From: Nocardia grenadensis NBRC 108939
GTDB lineage: Bacteria > Actinomycetota > Actinomycetes > Mycobacteriales > Mycobacteriaceae
Assembly: GCF_001613445.1 (NCBI RefSeq)
Contig: NZ_BDCJ01000004.1
Coordinates: forward strand, 124,001 to 188,000
DNA length: 64,000 nucleotides
Direction: 5' to 3'
The notes beneath the pieces are model-generated. The model was given only the letters and a program-made list of their open reading frames with translations. It searched no databases and was not told where the DNA came from. A program made the position numbers and the translations under genes. Shown here piece by piece: positions 34,770 through 42,793 of this stretch; position 1 is the first letter of the stretch; the number at the start of each line of letters is the position of its first letter.

Positions 34770-34792
34770 GCCTGCTCCTCCCAGACACAGTG

Positions 34793-34835
34793 GTTACACC
34801 GTGTAACGACTTTGTTATGACAGACTGTAACGACT
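34793..34835. promoter_or_regulatory. Palindromic operator and second diverged copy
   Basis: GTTACAC (34793-34799), one central C, and GTGTAAC (34801-34807) form a perfect 15-bp dyad. The string TGTAACGACT at 34802-34811 recurs at 34826-34835, and GTTA at 34814-34817 with TAAC at 34828-34831 makes a weaker second dyad. Both lie between the SDR start and the TetR start, as expected for a shared autoregulated control region. Confidence 0.75.
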
Positions 34836-34863
34836 CCCGCTCCCGTGAACAAGGATCGATTCT

Positions 34864-35493
34864 GTGACCGCACGCCATCGTCTGGGCCCGCACCGCGACC
34901 CCGCCGTGGACCGGGCGGTACTCGAGGCCGCCCGCGATCTGCTGGTCGAGCGCGGTTACACCGCGACATCCATCGACGCGATCGCCACCCGCGCGGGCGT
35001 CAGCCGACCGGCGATCTACCGGCGCTGGCCGTCCAAGGCCCACCTGATCGCCAAGGCGGTGTTCCCGGATGTCGGCACGGCGGAGGTCGCCCCCGACCTG
35101 GCGACCGAGGTGCGCAAGATGATCCGCGGGACGATCCGGCTGTTCGGTTCGGCCGAAGCCCGGGCGGCCATGCCCGGCCTCATGTCCGATATGCGCGCGG
35201 ACCCGAACCTGTACGAGAAACTCTCGGCTCGGCTGGATACGCCCACCAGGCAGGAACTGTCGGAGTATTTGGCGGCGGGCCGCAGCGCCACCGGCCCCGT
35301 ACCGGATGCGAACACCCTGCTGGACACCATCGCGGGCGCGGCCCTGTTCGCCATGTGTATCCGCGATATCGATGATCTCGACGGTTTCGCGGCGTCGTTG
35401 GAAGACCTACTACTACATGGCATCGCCGGACGACGCGACGAAGCCGACCGATCCGGCGAGCACGGTGACACAGCGGGCCGAGGGGGTCCGTGA
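34864..35493 (+). CDS. TetR-family regulator
   Basis: A 209-residue TetR protein; the helix-turn-helix (about 20-66) contains YTATSIDAIATRAGVSRPAIYRRWPSKAHLI, a very typical recognition helix. The C-terminal domain belongs to the TetR_C group with LMSDMRADPNLYEKL and a tail rich in charged residues. Starting GTG at 34864 has no strong ribosome binding site. It is divergent from the SDR operon across the palindromes at 34793-34835 and probably represses that operon and itself. Confidence 0.87.
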   Translation: MTARHRLGPHRDPAVDRAVLEAARDLLVERGYTATSIDAIATRAGVSRPAIYRRWPSKAHLIAKAVFPDVGTAEVAPDLATEVRKMIRGTIRLFGSAEARAAMPGLMSDMRADPNLYEKLSARLDTPTRQELSEYLAAGRSATGPVPDANTLLDTIAGAALFAMCIRDIDDLDGFAASLEDLLLHGIAGRRDEADRSGEHGDTAGRGGP

Positions 35494-35563
35494 CGGCCGG
35501 CCGTCACCCCGCCCGACAGCGCCGCGCAGGCCGACACACCCGCTGCCCCGGGACACCGTCCGG

Positions 35564-35613
35564 CACGGAACTCGCCGGTGTGACACGGAATTCGCCGGTG
35601 TGACAGGATCGTT
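35564..35613 (+). promoter_or_regulatory. 20-bp tandem repeat with ECF-sigma-like promoter
   Basis: CACGGAACTCGCCGGTGTGA (35564-35583) is followed directly by the same 20 bases with one change (35584-35603). The second copy supplies GGAAT (35587-35591), and CGTT follows at 35610-35613, an 18-base spacing like the SigE-type consensus GGAAC-N18-CGTT. The exported peptidase starts at 35648. The 20-base period places two identical protein faces two helical turns apart. Confidence 0.55.
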
Positions 35614-35647
35614 CGGTTCGTGACGCCGTACCGAGAAGGGCCCTGGA

Positions 35648-37219
35648 GTGGATCTGCGTTTCGGAGCCGACACAGCGTACCGGGTCCGGCGCGCCGTACT
35701 GGCGGTCGCGGTCGGCGCCGGAGTCCTCGGTACGCCGGCACCGGCCGTGGCCGACGATGGTATCGACCCCTATCTCGACCGCCTCGCCGAATCGGCGGAC
35801 ACCCCGTCGCTGCAATGGTCCGACTGCCAGGACGGGTTCCAGTGCGCGACAGCCCGGGTACCGCTGGATTACAACCGGCCGCGGGACGCACCGATCGAGT
35901 TGGCGGTCGTCAAACTGCCCGCCACCGACCCGGACCACCGCGTCGGCACCCTGTTCGTGCACTTCGGCGGGCCCGGGGCGTCGGGAGTCGACCGGCTGCG
36001 CGAACGAGCCCGGTGGCCCTGGCTGTTCTCCGAGGAACTACGGGCCCGATTCGACGTGGTCTCATGGGACAGCCGCGCGGTGTCGCGAAGCGCCCCGGTG
36101 CACTGTTTTCCCACCGAGGACGAGCAAACGGCCTTCCTCGCCGCCATGCCGGCGATGCCGGCCGTCCCGGCCGAGGAGCCGCCGTTCTACGACTGGTCCG
36201 CCCGATTCGCCGAGCGCTGCGCGCAGCAGGCGGGCCCGATCCTGAACCACGCGTCGACCGCCGACACCGCACGCGATCTCGACCTGTTGCGTCGCGCGGT
36301 CGGCGACCCGCTGCTCACCTATCACGGCATCTCCTACGGCACCCAGGTCGGCGCCGTGTACGCGAATATGTTCCCCGGCCGGGTGCGGGCCATGGTGTTC
36401 GACGGCTCGCTCGACTTCGAGGGCAATGTCAACGGTCACGACGGACAGGGCACCAAGGTGCCGCTGGACACTCGGCAGAACGTGGCCGACGCCATCTCCG
36501 CCACCTTCGACGCTTTCCTGCGCCAGTGTTCGGAGGCCGGCCCCCGCTGCGCGTTCTCCGCGGGCGACCCGAAACTGAAGTGGATCGCACTCATCGAGCG
36601 GGCCCGGCTCGCCCCCATCGAGCTGGACGGCCGCACGTGGACGTATTCGACGATCGTCAACGCGGCCGCCGGCCTGTCGCAGCCGTCCACCTTCCCCGAC
36701 CTCGCCGCACTGCTCCAGCGGTTGTTCGACGCGGGCACCGCCCTTCCGGGCCTGCTGCCGGCCGGTGGGTCGTCCATGGGCAACCGCACCGAGGCCTACC
36801 ACGCGATCCAGTGCACCGACAGCACCGTGCCGACCGATACCGCGATCTACAGTCGCGCCGCGATATCGGAGGACCAGCGGGTGCCGTACTTCGGGCGGGT
36901 CGCGGTATTCAGCAGTATCACCTGCGCGTTCTGGCAGGGTCACGCCGCCGACCGGTACACCGGACCGTGGAACCGGCACACCGCCGCCCCGATCCTGGTA
37001 CTCAACAACAGGTTCGACCCGGCCACACCGCTGGCCGGCGCCTACGACGGCGCCGCGCAACTGGCCCGCGCCGGGGTCGTGGTCACCGAGGGGGTGGGCC
37101 ACAGCAGTATGTACGTGCCCAGCACCTGCACCGAGCAGGTCAAACGGGAGTATCTGTTCACCGGCGACCTCCCACCCGAGGACGCCCGCTGCGCAGCCGA
37201 CGGGTCGCCGTTCGACTAG
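35648..37219 (+). CDS. Exported alpha/beta-hydrolase, tripeptidyl aminopeptidase family
   Basis: A 523-residue exported serine peptidase of the SlpD/SlpE (tripeptidyl aminopeptidase) type. A Sec signal peptide (RRAVLAVAVGAGVLGTPAPAVA) is cleaved before DDGIDPYL. The oxyanion region is LFVHFGGPGASG, the nucleophile elbow is GISYGTQVGAVYANMFP with Ser in G-I-S-Y-G, the acid is in LNNRFDPATPLAGAY, and the late His is in GVGHSSMY; the C-terminal cysteines are usual for the TAP C-terminal domain. GTG 35648 is preceded by GAGAAGGG. Expected to trim peptides outside the membrane. The upstream repeat and ECF-like promoter suggest envelope-stress expression. Confidence 0.9.
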   Translation: MDLRFGADTAYRVRRAVLAVAVGAGVLGTPAPAVADDGIDPYLDRLAESADTPSLQWSDCQDGFQCATARVPLDYNRPRDAPIELAVVKLPATDPDHRVGTLFVHFGGPGASGVDRLRERARWPWLFSEELRARFDVVSWDSRAVSRSAPVHCFPTEDEQTAFLAAMPAMPAVPAEEPPFYDWSARFAERCAQQAGPILNHASTADTARDLDLLRRAVGDPLLTYHGISYGTQVGAVYANMFPGRVRAMVFDGSLDFEGNVNGHDGQGTKVPLDTRQNVADAISATFDAFLRQCSEAGPRCAFSAGDPKLKWIALIERARLAPIELDGRTWTYSTIVNAAAGLSQPSTFPDLAALLQRLFDAGTALPGLLPAGGSSMGNRTEAYHAIQCTDSTVPTDTAIYSRAAISEDQRVPYFGRVAVFSSITCAFWQGHAADRYTGPWNRHTAAPILVLNNRFDPATPLAGAYDGAAQLARAGVVVTEGVGHSSMYVPSTCTEQVKREYLFTGDLPPEDARCAADGSPFD

Positions 37220-37276
37220 GGCTGTCGTGGCACCACCACCGCCGATGCCGCACCCGGCGCCGACGGTCCCGCCGTA

Positions 37277-38452
37277 CTACAGCAGTCCCCGGGCGGCCAG
37301 GCTGCGGAACAGGTCGGCGGTGCCGAACTGCCACGGTTCGCAGTCGTCGCTGGTACGGACCCGGTTGATCAGGCTGCCCAGGGCCGGAGTGCTGATGGCG
37401 ACCAGATCGTCGAGATGATGGGTGAATCCGAGTCCCGGTTCGGCACGGTCCTGGACGGGGGCGAACATGGTGCCGAGGAAGAGGACCACGCCGTCCGGGT
37501 ACTGGTGGTGGCGGCCCATGAGCTGATGGATGAGGTCCTGCGGGTCGCGGCTGATCTCGGCCATGGACGATTCGGCGCGCAGCGTGAATCCGTCGGTGCC
37601 CCGCACTCGCAGCGTCACCGTCAGCTTACGCACCGCGTCGAGATCGAATGTCTCGTCGAACAACCGGACGAACGGCCCGACGGCGGCGGAGGCGTTGTTG
37701 TCCTTCGCCGCGGTGAGCAACAGCGCCGACCGGCCCTCGAAATCGCGCAGGTTGACGTCGTTGCCGAGGCAGGCGCCGACGGCCCGGCCGGCGGACGAGA
37801 TGAGCAGCACCACTTCGGGTTCCGGGTTGTTCCAGGTGGACCGCGGATGGACACCGATATCGGTGGCGGCGCCGACACCGGCCATCGGCGCGGATTTGGT
37901 GAAGATCTCGGCGTCGGGGCCCAGTCCGACCTCGAGGTACTGACTCCACCAGCCCTCGGCGACCAGTAGCTCCTTGAGCCGGGCGGTTTCGGCGGAGCCA
38001 GGGGTCAGCGCGGACAGGTCGGTACCGACGTGTTCGGTGATCTGCTCGCGCACCCGGTCGGCCAGGGTGGCGTCACCGCGGCAGCGTTCCTCGATGACGC
38101 GTTCCATCAGGGAGACCACGAAGGTGACGCCCGCGGCTTTGATCGGTTGCAGGTCGATCGGGCAGAGCAGCCTCGGGGTCTGCGGACGCCGTGATTCCGG
38201 CGGAGTGTGGGCGACGATCTCGGCGAGCGATCCCAGGTCCGGGCCGTCACAGTCGCGGACGAACGCGGCGGGGTCGTCGTATTCGGCCAGATCGCGCACG
38301 GTGGCGACCCGTGCCGTGATGTCGATCAGACGGCCGTCGCGCACCGTTACCACGCTGGGGCCGTCAGTACCCAGCACCCGGCCGACGAGAACGGCGCGGT
38401 CGTGGTCGGCGGGAAGCAGGGTGTCGGCGGCCGGTGGCCAGGCGATGCTCAC
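37277..38452 (-). CDS. Fumarylacetoacetate hydrolase-family protein (2-keto-3-deoxy acid dehydratase-like)
   Basis: A 391-residue FAH-fold enzyme. The divalent-metal/substrate signature is present: SWNNPEPEVVLL-like segment (NNPEPEVVLLISS), GNDVNLRDFEGRSALLL and AKDNNASAAVGPFVRLFD. These strings resemble FAH-family dehydratases of 2-keto-3-deoxy-pentonates more than true fumarylacetoacetases. Start GTG 38452 overlaps the preceding stop by four bases (GTGA). It is the last gene of the six-gene operon; beside an alpha-ketoglutarate semialdehyde dehydrogenase-like enzyme it would supply an oxo-acid semialdehyde. Reaction and substrate are inferred, not shown. Confidence 0.85.
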   Translation of the reverse strand: MSIAWPPAADTLLPADHDRAVLVGRVLGTDGPSVVTVRDGRLIDITARVATVRDLAEYDDPAAFVRDCDGPDLGSLAEIVAHTPPESRRPQTPRLLCPIDLQPIKAAGVTFVVSLMERVIEERCRGDATLADRVREQITEHVGTDLSALTPGSAETARLKELLVAEGWWSQYLEVGLGPDAEIFTKSAPMAGVGAATDIGVHPRSTWNNPEPEVVLLISSAGRAVGACLGNDVNLRDFEGRSALLLTAAKDNNASAAVGPFVRLFDETFDLDAVRKLTVTLRVRGTDGFTLRAESSMAEISRDPQDLIHQLMGRHHQYPDGVVLFLGTMFAPVQDRAEPGLGFTHHLDDLVAISTPALGSLINRVRTSDDCEPWQFGTADLFRSLAARGLL

Positions 38453-39573
38453 GATGCGGTCCTCGAGGTTGGGGCCGGCCCGAGGCTGCGCTCGAAACTC
38501 TCGTTCACCTCGCGGGTGAGCCGGCCGATGTCGCGGTGGTCGAACAGGCAGGCCCGCACCGCCGCGGCGCCCGCGTCCTGGAAGGCGATGGCGCCCGCGT
38601 GCCGGGGCCGCACCCAGGCGTCCTCGATGGTTGCCCGGGTCGCCCGGTAGAAGTCGTGGCTACCGCTATTGACGGCGGTGTCGTCCCAGGCCGCGGCGAG
38701 CCCCGGCTGTCCTTCTTGGGCGGGGACGAACCGGCGCTGGGCGTCGGCGGACATGAGCCAGCGCACGTGGTCGAGCAGGGCGTCGTCCGGGGTACAGCGG
38801 CTGCTGAACGCGATCCCGGTGCCGCCCAAAACCGATCCGCGCCGCCCGGCCCGGCCGCGCGGGGCGTTCCCGAACAGCAGTGGGCGCGGGCGACGGGTGT
38901 AGTTCACGTAGCCGTAGACGTGCGGGCAGAAGTCCGGCCCGTCGCCGGCCGCCATCCGCTCCAGCAGGGCGATGGGGTTGTCGTTGCCCGGGCCGGGCCG
39001 GGCCGGGACGAAATGCCGCAGCGTATCGATCGCCTCGCCGAATCGGTTCTCGTCGAGGAAGATGTCGCCGGTTCCGGGAGATGCGCCGTGGGCCACCGCG
39101 ATGCCGCACAGGGTGAGGAACAGATGCGGCCCGGAAGTGGGGACCGCGACCGCCACCTGCCCGGCCAATTCCACGGCGTCCTGCCAGGTGTCGGGCACCG
39201 GAATACCGCCGTCCCGGCGCACGCAGACCTGGGTGGCGGCGTCCAGCGGCACCGCCCACAGCCGGCCCGCCATCTCGTAGGACCGCAGCGACGGCCCGAC
39301 GCTCGCGACTCGCCAGGCGGCCAGTTCGGCGGGGGTGAAAAGCCCGTCGAGCGGTTGCAGCGCGCCGGTCTCGATCGCCTCGCCGACGTGCGGATGATCC
39401 AGGACCACCAAGTCGTAGCATTGCGCGGTCTCCGCGATGGGCGCCGATTCGAACCCCTCGAGCGGCTGGATGTCCCAGCGGATCGCGCACGCCGGAGCGT
39501 CCGGGTGCCCGGCGGCGGCCCGCAGCGCGCGATAGCCGCGCGGATGATCCCAGGTGAGGCCCGCCCAGGTCAT
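38449..39573 (-). CDS. Solute-binding-protein fold without signal peptide
   Basis: A 374-residue protein with the layout of family 1 extracellular solute-binding proteins: two alpha/beta lobes, YDLVVLDHPHVGEAIETGAL (about 54-73), MAGRLWAVPLDAATQV, LFLTLCGIAVAHG and the C-terminal LMSADAQRRFVPAQEGQPG. Yet the N-terminus (MTWAGLTWDHPRGYRALRAA) is neither a Sec, Tat nor lipoprotein signal, and no ABC permease or ATPase is encoded here, so it should stay in the cytoplasm. Both ends overlap its operon neighbours by four bases, so it is made in step with the aldehyde dehydrogenase and FAH enzymes. It could be a cytosolic sensor, carrier or enzyme of the pathway. Confidence 0.75.
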   Translation of the reverse strand: MTWAGLTWDHPRGYRALRAAAGHPDAPACAIRWDIQPLEGFESAPIAETAQCYDLVVLDHPHVGEAIETGALQPLDGLFTPAELAAWRVASVGPSLRSYEMAGRLWAVPLDAATQVCVRRDGGIPVPDTWQDAVELAGQVAVAVPTSGPHLFLTLCGIAVAHGASPGTGDIFLDENRFGEAIDTLRHFVPARPGPGNDNPIALLERMAAGDGPDFCPHVYGYVNYTRRPRPLLFGNAPRGRAGRRGSVLGGTGIAFSSRCTPDDALLDHVRWLMSADAQRRFVPAQEGQPGLAAAWDDTAVNSGSHDFYRATRATIEDAWVRPRHAGAIAFQDAGAAAVRACLFDHRDIGRLTREVNESFERSLGPAPTSRTAS

Positions 39574-40958
39574 CGGCGCAAGTCCTCGGGCAGGGTGGCG
39601 GCGGGCAGGTTCTGGTAGGCCACCGGCCGGGCGAACCGCAGCGCGGCCGCGGTGCCGACCGAGGTCGAGACGGGCGCGGTGGTGGCGGGCCAGGGGCCGC
39701 CGTGCTGCTGGGCGTCGCTCACCGTCACCCCGGTGGGCCACTGGTTCCAGATGATGCGGCCCGCGCGTTCGGCGAGCAGATCGATGGCGTCGGCGGCCTG
39801 CTCGTCGGATTCCTCGGCACCCTGGACGGTCGCGGTGAGAGTACCCGCGACGAGTTCCAATACCGCCAAGGCTTGGGCCGCGTCCGCGTATTCGACGAGC
39901 ACTGCGGCCGGGCCGAAGATCTCGGTGGTGACGAGCGCCGGATCGGCCAGTACGGCGGGTGCGGTGGTGGTGAGGATCTCGGCACTCGGCGCGTCGGGCG
40001 TGGCCGGTCCGGTGCGGGCGGTCTCGACCGCCGGATGCCGCGCCACCGCCGCGAGCGCCGCGCCGAATCCGTCGGCGATCCGCGGGTTCAGCATGGGGCC
40101 CACGGCGGGCAGGGTCAGCCGTTCGAGGAAACCGTCCAGGTCCGGGACCAGCACGACGCCGGGTTTGGTGCAGAACTGTCCGGAGCCGAGGGTGGCGGAC
40201 CCGGCGAATCCGGTGACGATCTCGTCGGCGCGGGCGGCCCACCCGGCGCGGGTGACCAGGACCGGGTTGGTACTACCGAGTTCGCCGTAGAACGGGATGG
40301 GGTCCGGGCGCGAGACCGCCAGGTCGAACAGGGCACGCCCGCCGGCTTCGGAACCGGTGAATCCCACCGCGCGGATCCGCGGGTCCCGCACGGCCGTCGC
40401 GCCCGCCTCTTTGCCTTCGATCAGGCCGAAGAGTCCCTCGGGCGCCCCGGCGTCGCGCAGCCGGTCGGTGACCAGCCGGGCCGTCATCCGGGACAGTTCC
40501 GGATGCCCCTCGTGCGCCTTGACCACGACCGGGCAGCCCGCCGCGAGCGCGCTCACGGTATCGCCGCCGGCGACGGAGAAGGCGAACGGGAAGTTGCTGG
40601 CCGCGAAGACCAGCACCGGGCCGATCGGCACGTATCCGCGCCGGATATCGGGGCGGGCGCCCATGGGCCAGTCCGGATCGGCCGGATCCACCCGCGTCTC
40701 GAACAGCCTGCCCTGTTCGAGACGGTCGGCGAAGAGACGGGCCTGGAACGCGGTGCGTACCAGCTCGTTGCGCAGTCGCGGCAGCGGCAGCGCGGTCTCC
40801 CGATGGGCGCGGTCGGCGAGGGTCTCGGCTTCGGCGTCGAGGCCCGCGGCAATCGCGTGCAACCAGGCCGCGCGCTCGGTGACCGAGGCGCGCCGGGCCG
40901 GGCGGCGGGCCAGATGCGCGGCGGCGAGGACGTTCTCGAGCTTTACGGTGTCGGTCAT
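39570..40958 (-). CDS. Aldehyde dehydrogenase, alpha-ketoglutarate semialdehyde dehydrogenase-like
   Basis: A 462-residue NAD(P)-dependent aldehyde dehydrogenase. Landmarks are the cofactor-binding FAASNFPFAFSVAGGDTVSAL (about 127-147), FTGSEAGGRALFDLA, the general base Glu in YGELGSTNPVLV, and the catalytic Cys in LGSGQFCTKPGVVLV. The C-terminal RPVAYQNLPAATLPEDL is characteristic of the NADP-type 2,5-dioxovalerate (alpha-ketoglutarate semialdehyde) dehydrogenase group. The ATG at 40958 overlaps the MaoC stop and its own stop overlaps the next start, four bases each. In the operon it would oxidise the semialdehyde produced by the FAH-family enzyme to a dicarboxylate of central metabolism. 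Confidence 0.88.
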   Translation of the reverse strand: MTDTVKLENVLAAAHLARRPARRASVTERAAWLHAIAAGLDAEAETLADRAHRETALPLPRLRNELVRTAFQARLFADRLEQGRLFETRVDPADPDWPMGARPDIRRGYVPIGPVLVFAASNFPFAFSVAGGDTVSALAAGCPVVVKAHEGHPELSRMTARLVTDRLRDAGAPEGLFGLIEGKEAGATAVRDPRIRAVGFTGSEAGGRALFDLAVSRPDPIPFYGELGSTNPVLVTRAGWAARADEIVTGFAGSATLGSGQFCTKPGVVLVPDLDGFLERLTLPAVGPMLNPRIADGFGAALAAVARHPAVETARTGPATPDAPSAEILTTTAPAVLADPALVTTEIFGPAAVLVEYADAAQALAVLELVAGTLTATVQGAEESDEQAADAIDLLAERAGRIIWNQWPTGVTVSDAQQHGGPWPATTAPVSTSVGTAAALRFARPVAYQNLPAATLPEDLRR

Positions 40959-41422
40959 GCGGTCGGCTCCTCGGTGTGCGGCATACGGTCGACGGCGAGT
41001 ACGTGTTTGCAGACGAGCACCGTCTCACCGCGCTGGTTGACACCGGTGTACTGCTTGGTGACCAGGCCGATCCGCGGGTTGCGGTGTTCGGCGAGGTCGA
41101 CGACCTCGGCGGTCGCCCGCACGGTGTCGCCGGGGAGGACAGGGCGGGGGAAACGGATCCGGTCGTAGCCGTAGGCGACGGCGCGGCCGTTGTATTCGAC
41201 GGTGAGCCCGACGACCACGCCGAAGGTGAGCACGCCGTGGGCGATCACGCTGCCGAACTTCGGCTCGGCGTAACCGGGATCGGTATGGGCCGGGTGATGG
41301 TCACCGGTGAGATCGGCGAACCGGGCGATATCGGCCGTTTCGATGATTCGGGTCCCCCCGATCGCTGTTTCGCCGAGTGTGTACTCCTCGAAGTACCGGT
41401 CCCGGAATTCGGGGGCGGTCAT
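40955..41422 (-). CDS. MaoC-family hydratase/dehydratase
   Basis: A 155-residue single hot-dog protein of the MaoC (R-specific enoyl-CoA hydratase) family. The catalytic region is FADLTGDHHPAHTDPGYA (about 36-53), with the Asp and His of the hydratase dyad, followed by AHGVLTFGVVVGLTVEYN and the strand-rich end with LVTKQYTGVNQRGETVL. It would add water to, or remove it from, a CoA thioester in the cytoplasm, fitting the CoA-transferase encoded two genes upstream. It overlaps both neighbours by four bases (starts at 41422; stop at 40955-40957). Confidence 0.88.
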   Translation of the reverse strand: MTAPEFRDRYFEEYTLGETAIGGTRIIETADIARFADLTGDHHPAHTDPGYAEPKFGSVIAHGVLTFGVVVGLTVEYNGRAVAYGYDRIRFPRPVLPGDTVRATAEVVDLAEHRNPRIGLVTKQYTGVNQRGETVLVCKHVLAVDRMPHTEEPTA

Positions 41423-42768
41423 ACCTTCGCTCCTTCGAACACCGCGTCGCTCGGGCGGTCGGTCACATGGTTGAAGTGGTCATCGCTGCTCTGGTCGGCA
41501 TCGCTGCGGTAGCGCTTCGACAGGTAGACGGAGATGAACGCGACGGTCGCCATGAACACCATCCACACCGCCACCGGCCACCAGTGCCCGAAACCGGCGA
41601 ACATGGCGGTGGCGATCAGCGGGGTGGTGCCACCCAGCAGGGCGCCGCTCACCTCACGGGCGAAAGCCACACCCGAATAGCGCATGGCCGGCGGGAACAT
41701 CTCGGCCAGGAACGCGGCCTGGGCCGCATAGCAGGTGGCCACCGCGCCGACGAAGCACACGACCAGCGCGAGGATGATCAGCGCGGGGGCGCGGGTGTCG
41801 ATGAGGGCGAACATCGGGAACGCCCAGACAATGCCGAAGGCGGCACCGAACAGGAACAGTCGGCGCCGGCCGAACCGGTCCCCTATCCGGCCGAAGACCG
41901 GCATGAACACCGCGCCCGCCACCAGCACCACCGCATTGATACCGAGGCCGGCCATGGCCGCCAGACCGATATCGTTGGTGAGGTAGCTCAGCGCCCAGAC
42001 CTGCGGGATATAAGAGAACCCGGAGAGCATGAAGTTCGAGCCGAGACTCAGCGCCAGGCGCCCCTTGGCCGTGCGGAACAGTTCCAGCAGCGGGATCTTG
42101 GTCTCGTCGGTCTTGGCCTGTTCGAAGCTCTCGGTCTCGGTGACGCGGCGCCGGATGTACAGGCTGATCACCAGCATGACCAGGCTCATCAGGAACGGGA
42201 TCCGCCAGCCCCACTGATCGAAGCTGTCCCCGGTCAGCCACAGCACGACCTGGAAAGTGCCCAGGCCCAGCGCCGAACCGAGCCAGACGCCCCCGCCCGA
42301 CCACGAGGCATAGAACCCGCGGTGACCGCGCGGCGCCGCCTCCGACGACAGCACGACCGCGCCGGCGTATTCCGCGCCGGCTCCGAGCCCCTGCACGATT
42401 CGCAGCAGGACCAGCAGGATCGGGGCGGCGATGCCGATCGAGTGATAACTCGGCAGCAGGCCGATGAGGGCGGTCGAGACGCCCATGATGCCGAGCGTGA
42501 CGATCATGACCGGTTTACGGCCGATCTTGTCGCCGAGATGCCCGAACACCACGCCGCCGAACGGACGGGCGAAATAGCCCACCGCGAAGGTGGCGAACGA
42601 GGCCAGTAGACCGGTGGTGGGGCTGGCGTCGACGAAGAAATAGGAGTTGAAGACCAGGGCCGCGGCCGCGCCGTAGAGCGCGAAGTCGTACCACTCGACG
42701 AGGCTGCCGACCGCGGAGGCCGCGGCCGCGCGGCGCGCCTGCTGAACCGGTGGGGCGGTTGTAGTCAT
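41419..42768 (-). CDS. MFS transporter, metabolite:H+ symporter (MHS) family
   Basis: A 449-residue proton symporter with 12 expected helices. The start VGSLVEWYDFALYGAAAALVF is the family hallmark, followed by motif A FGHLGDKIGRKPVMI (about 77-91), the LRIVQGLGAGAEYAGAVVLSSEAAPRGHRGFYASW block, and a second motif A copy FGRIGDRFGRRRLFL after the central loop. MHS proteins import carboxylates such as citrate, alpha-ketoglutarate, shikimate or proline betaine. Here it is the only transporter of the operon and therefore the likely importer of the pathway's starting acid. Starts 25 bases after the CaiB-type gene; GATCTCTCC-complementary purines precede the ATG. Confidence 0.9.
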   Translation of the reverse strand: MTTTAPPVQQARRAAAASAVGSLVEWYDFALYGAAAALVFNSYFFVDASPTTGLLASFATFAVGYFARPFGGVVFGHLGDKIGRKPVMIVTLGIMGVSTALIGLLPSYHSIGIAAPILLVLLRIVQGLGAGAEYAGAVVLSSEAAPRGHRGFYASWSGGGVWLGSALGLGTFQVVLWLTGDSFDQWGWRIPFLMSLVMLVISLYIRRRVTETESFEQAKTDETKIPLLELFRTAKGRLALSLGSNFMLSGFSYIPQVWALSYLTNDIGLAAMAGLGINAVVLVAGAVFMPVFGRIGDRFGRRRLFLFGAAFGIVWAFPMFALIDTRAPALIILALVVCFVGAVATCYAAQAAFLAEMFPPAMRYSGVAFAREVSGALLGGTTPLIATAMFAGFGHWWPVAVWMVFMATVAFISVYLSKRYRSDADQSSDDHFNHVTDRPSDAVFEGAKV

Positions 42769-42793
42769 GGAGAGATCTTTCGGGGATGCGGGG

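Noticed and set aside
38434..41168. Plus-strand frames of about 390-490 codons opposite the solute-binding and aldehyde dehydrogenase genes
   Set aside because: Antisense shadows; the minus strand carries complete catalytic motifs and 4-nt operon overlaps.
41377..42609. 410-codon plus-strand frame opposite the MHS transporter
   Set aside because: Composition is His/Arg/Gln-rich with no start signal, while the minus strand encodes an unmistakable transporter.
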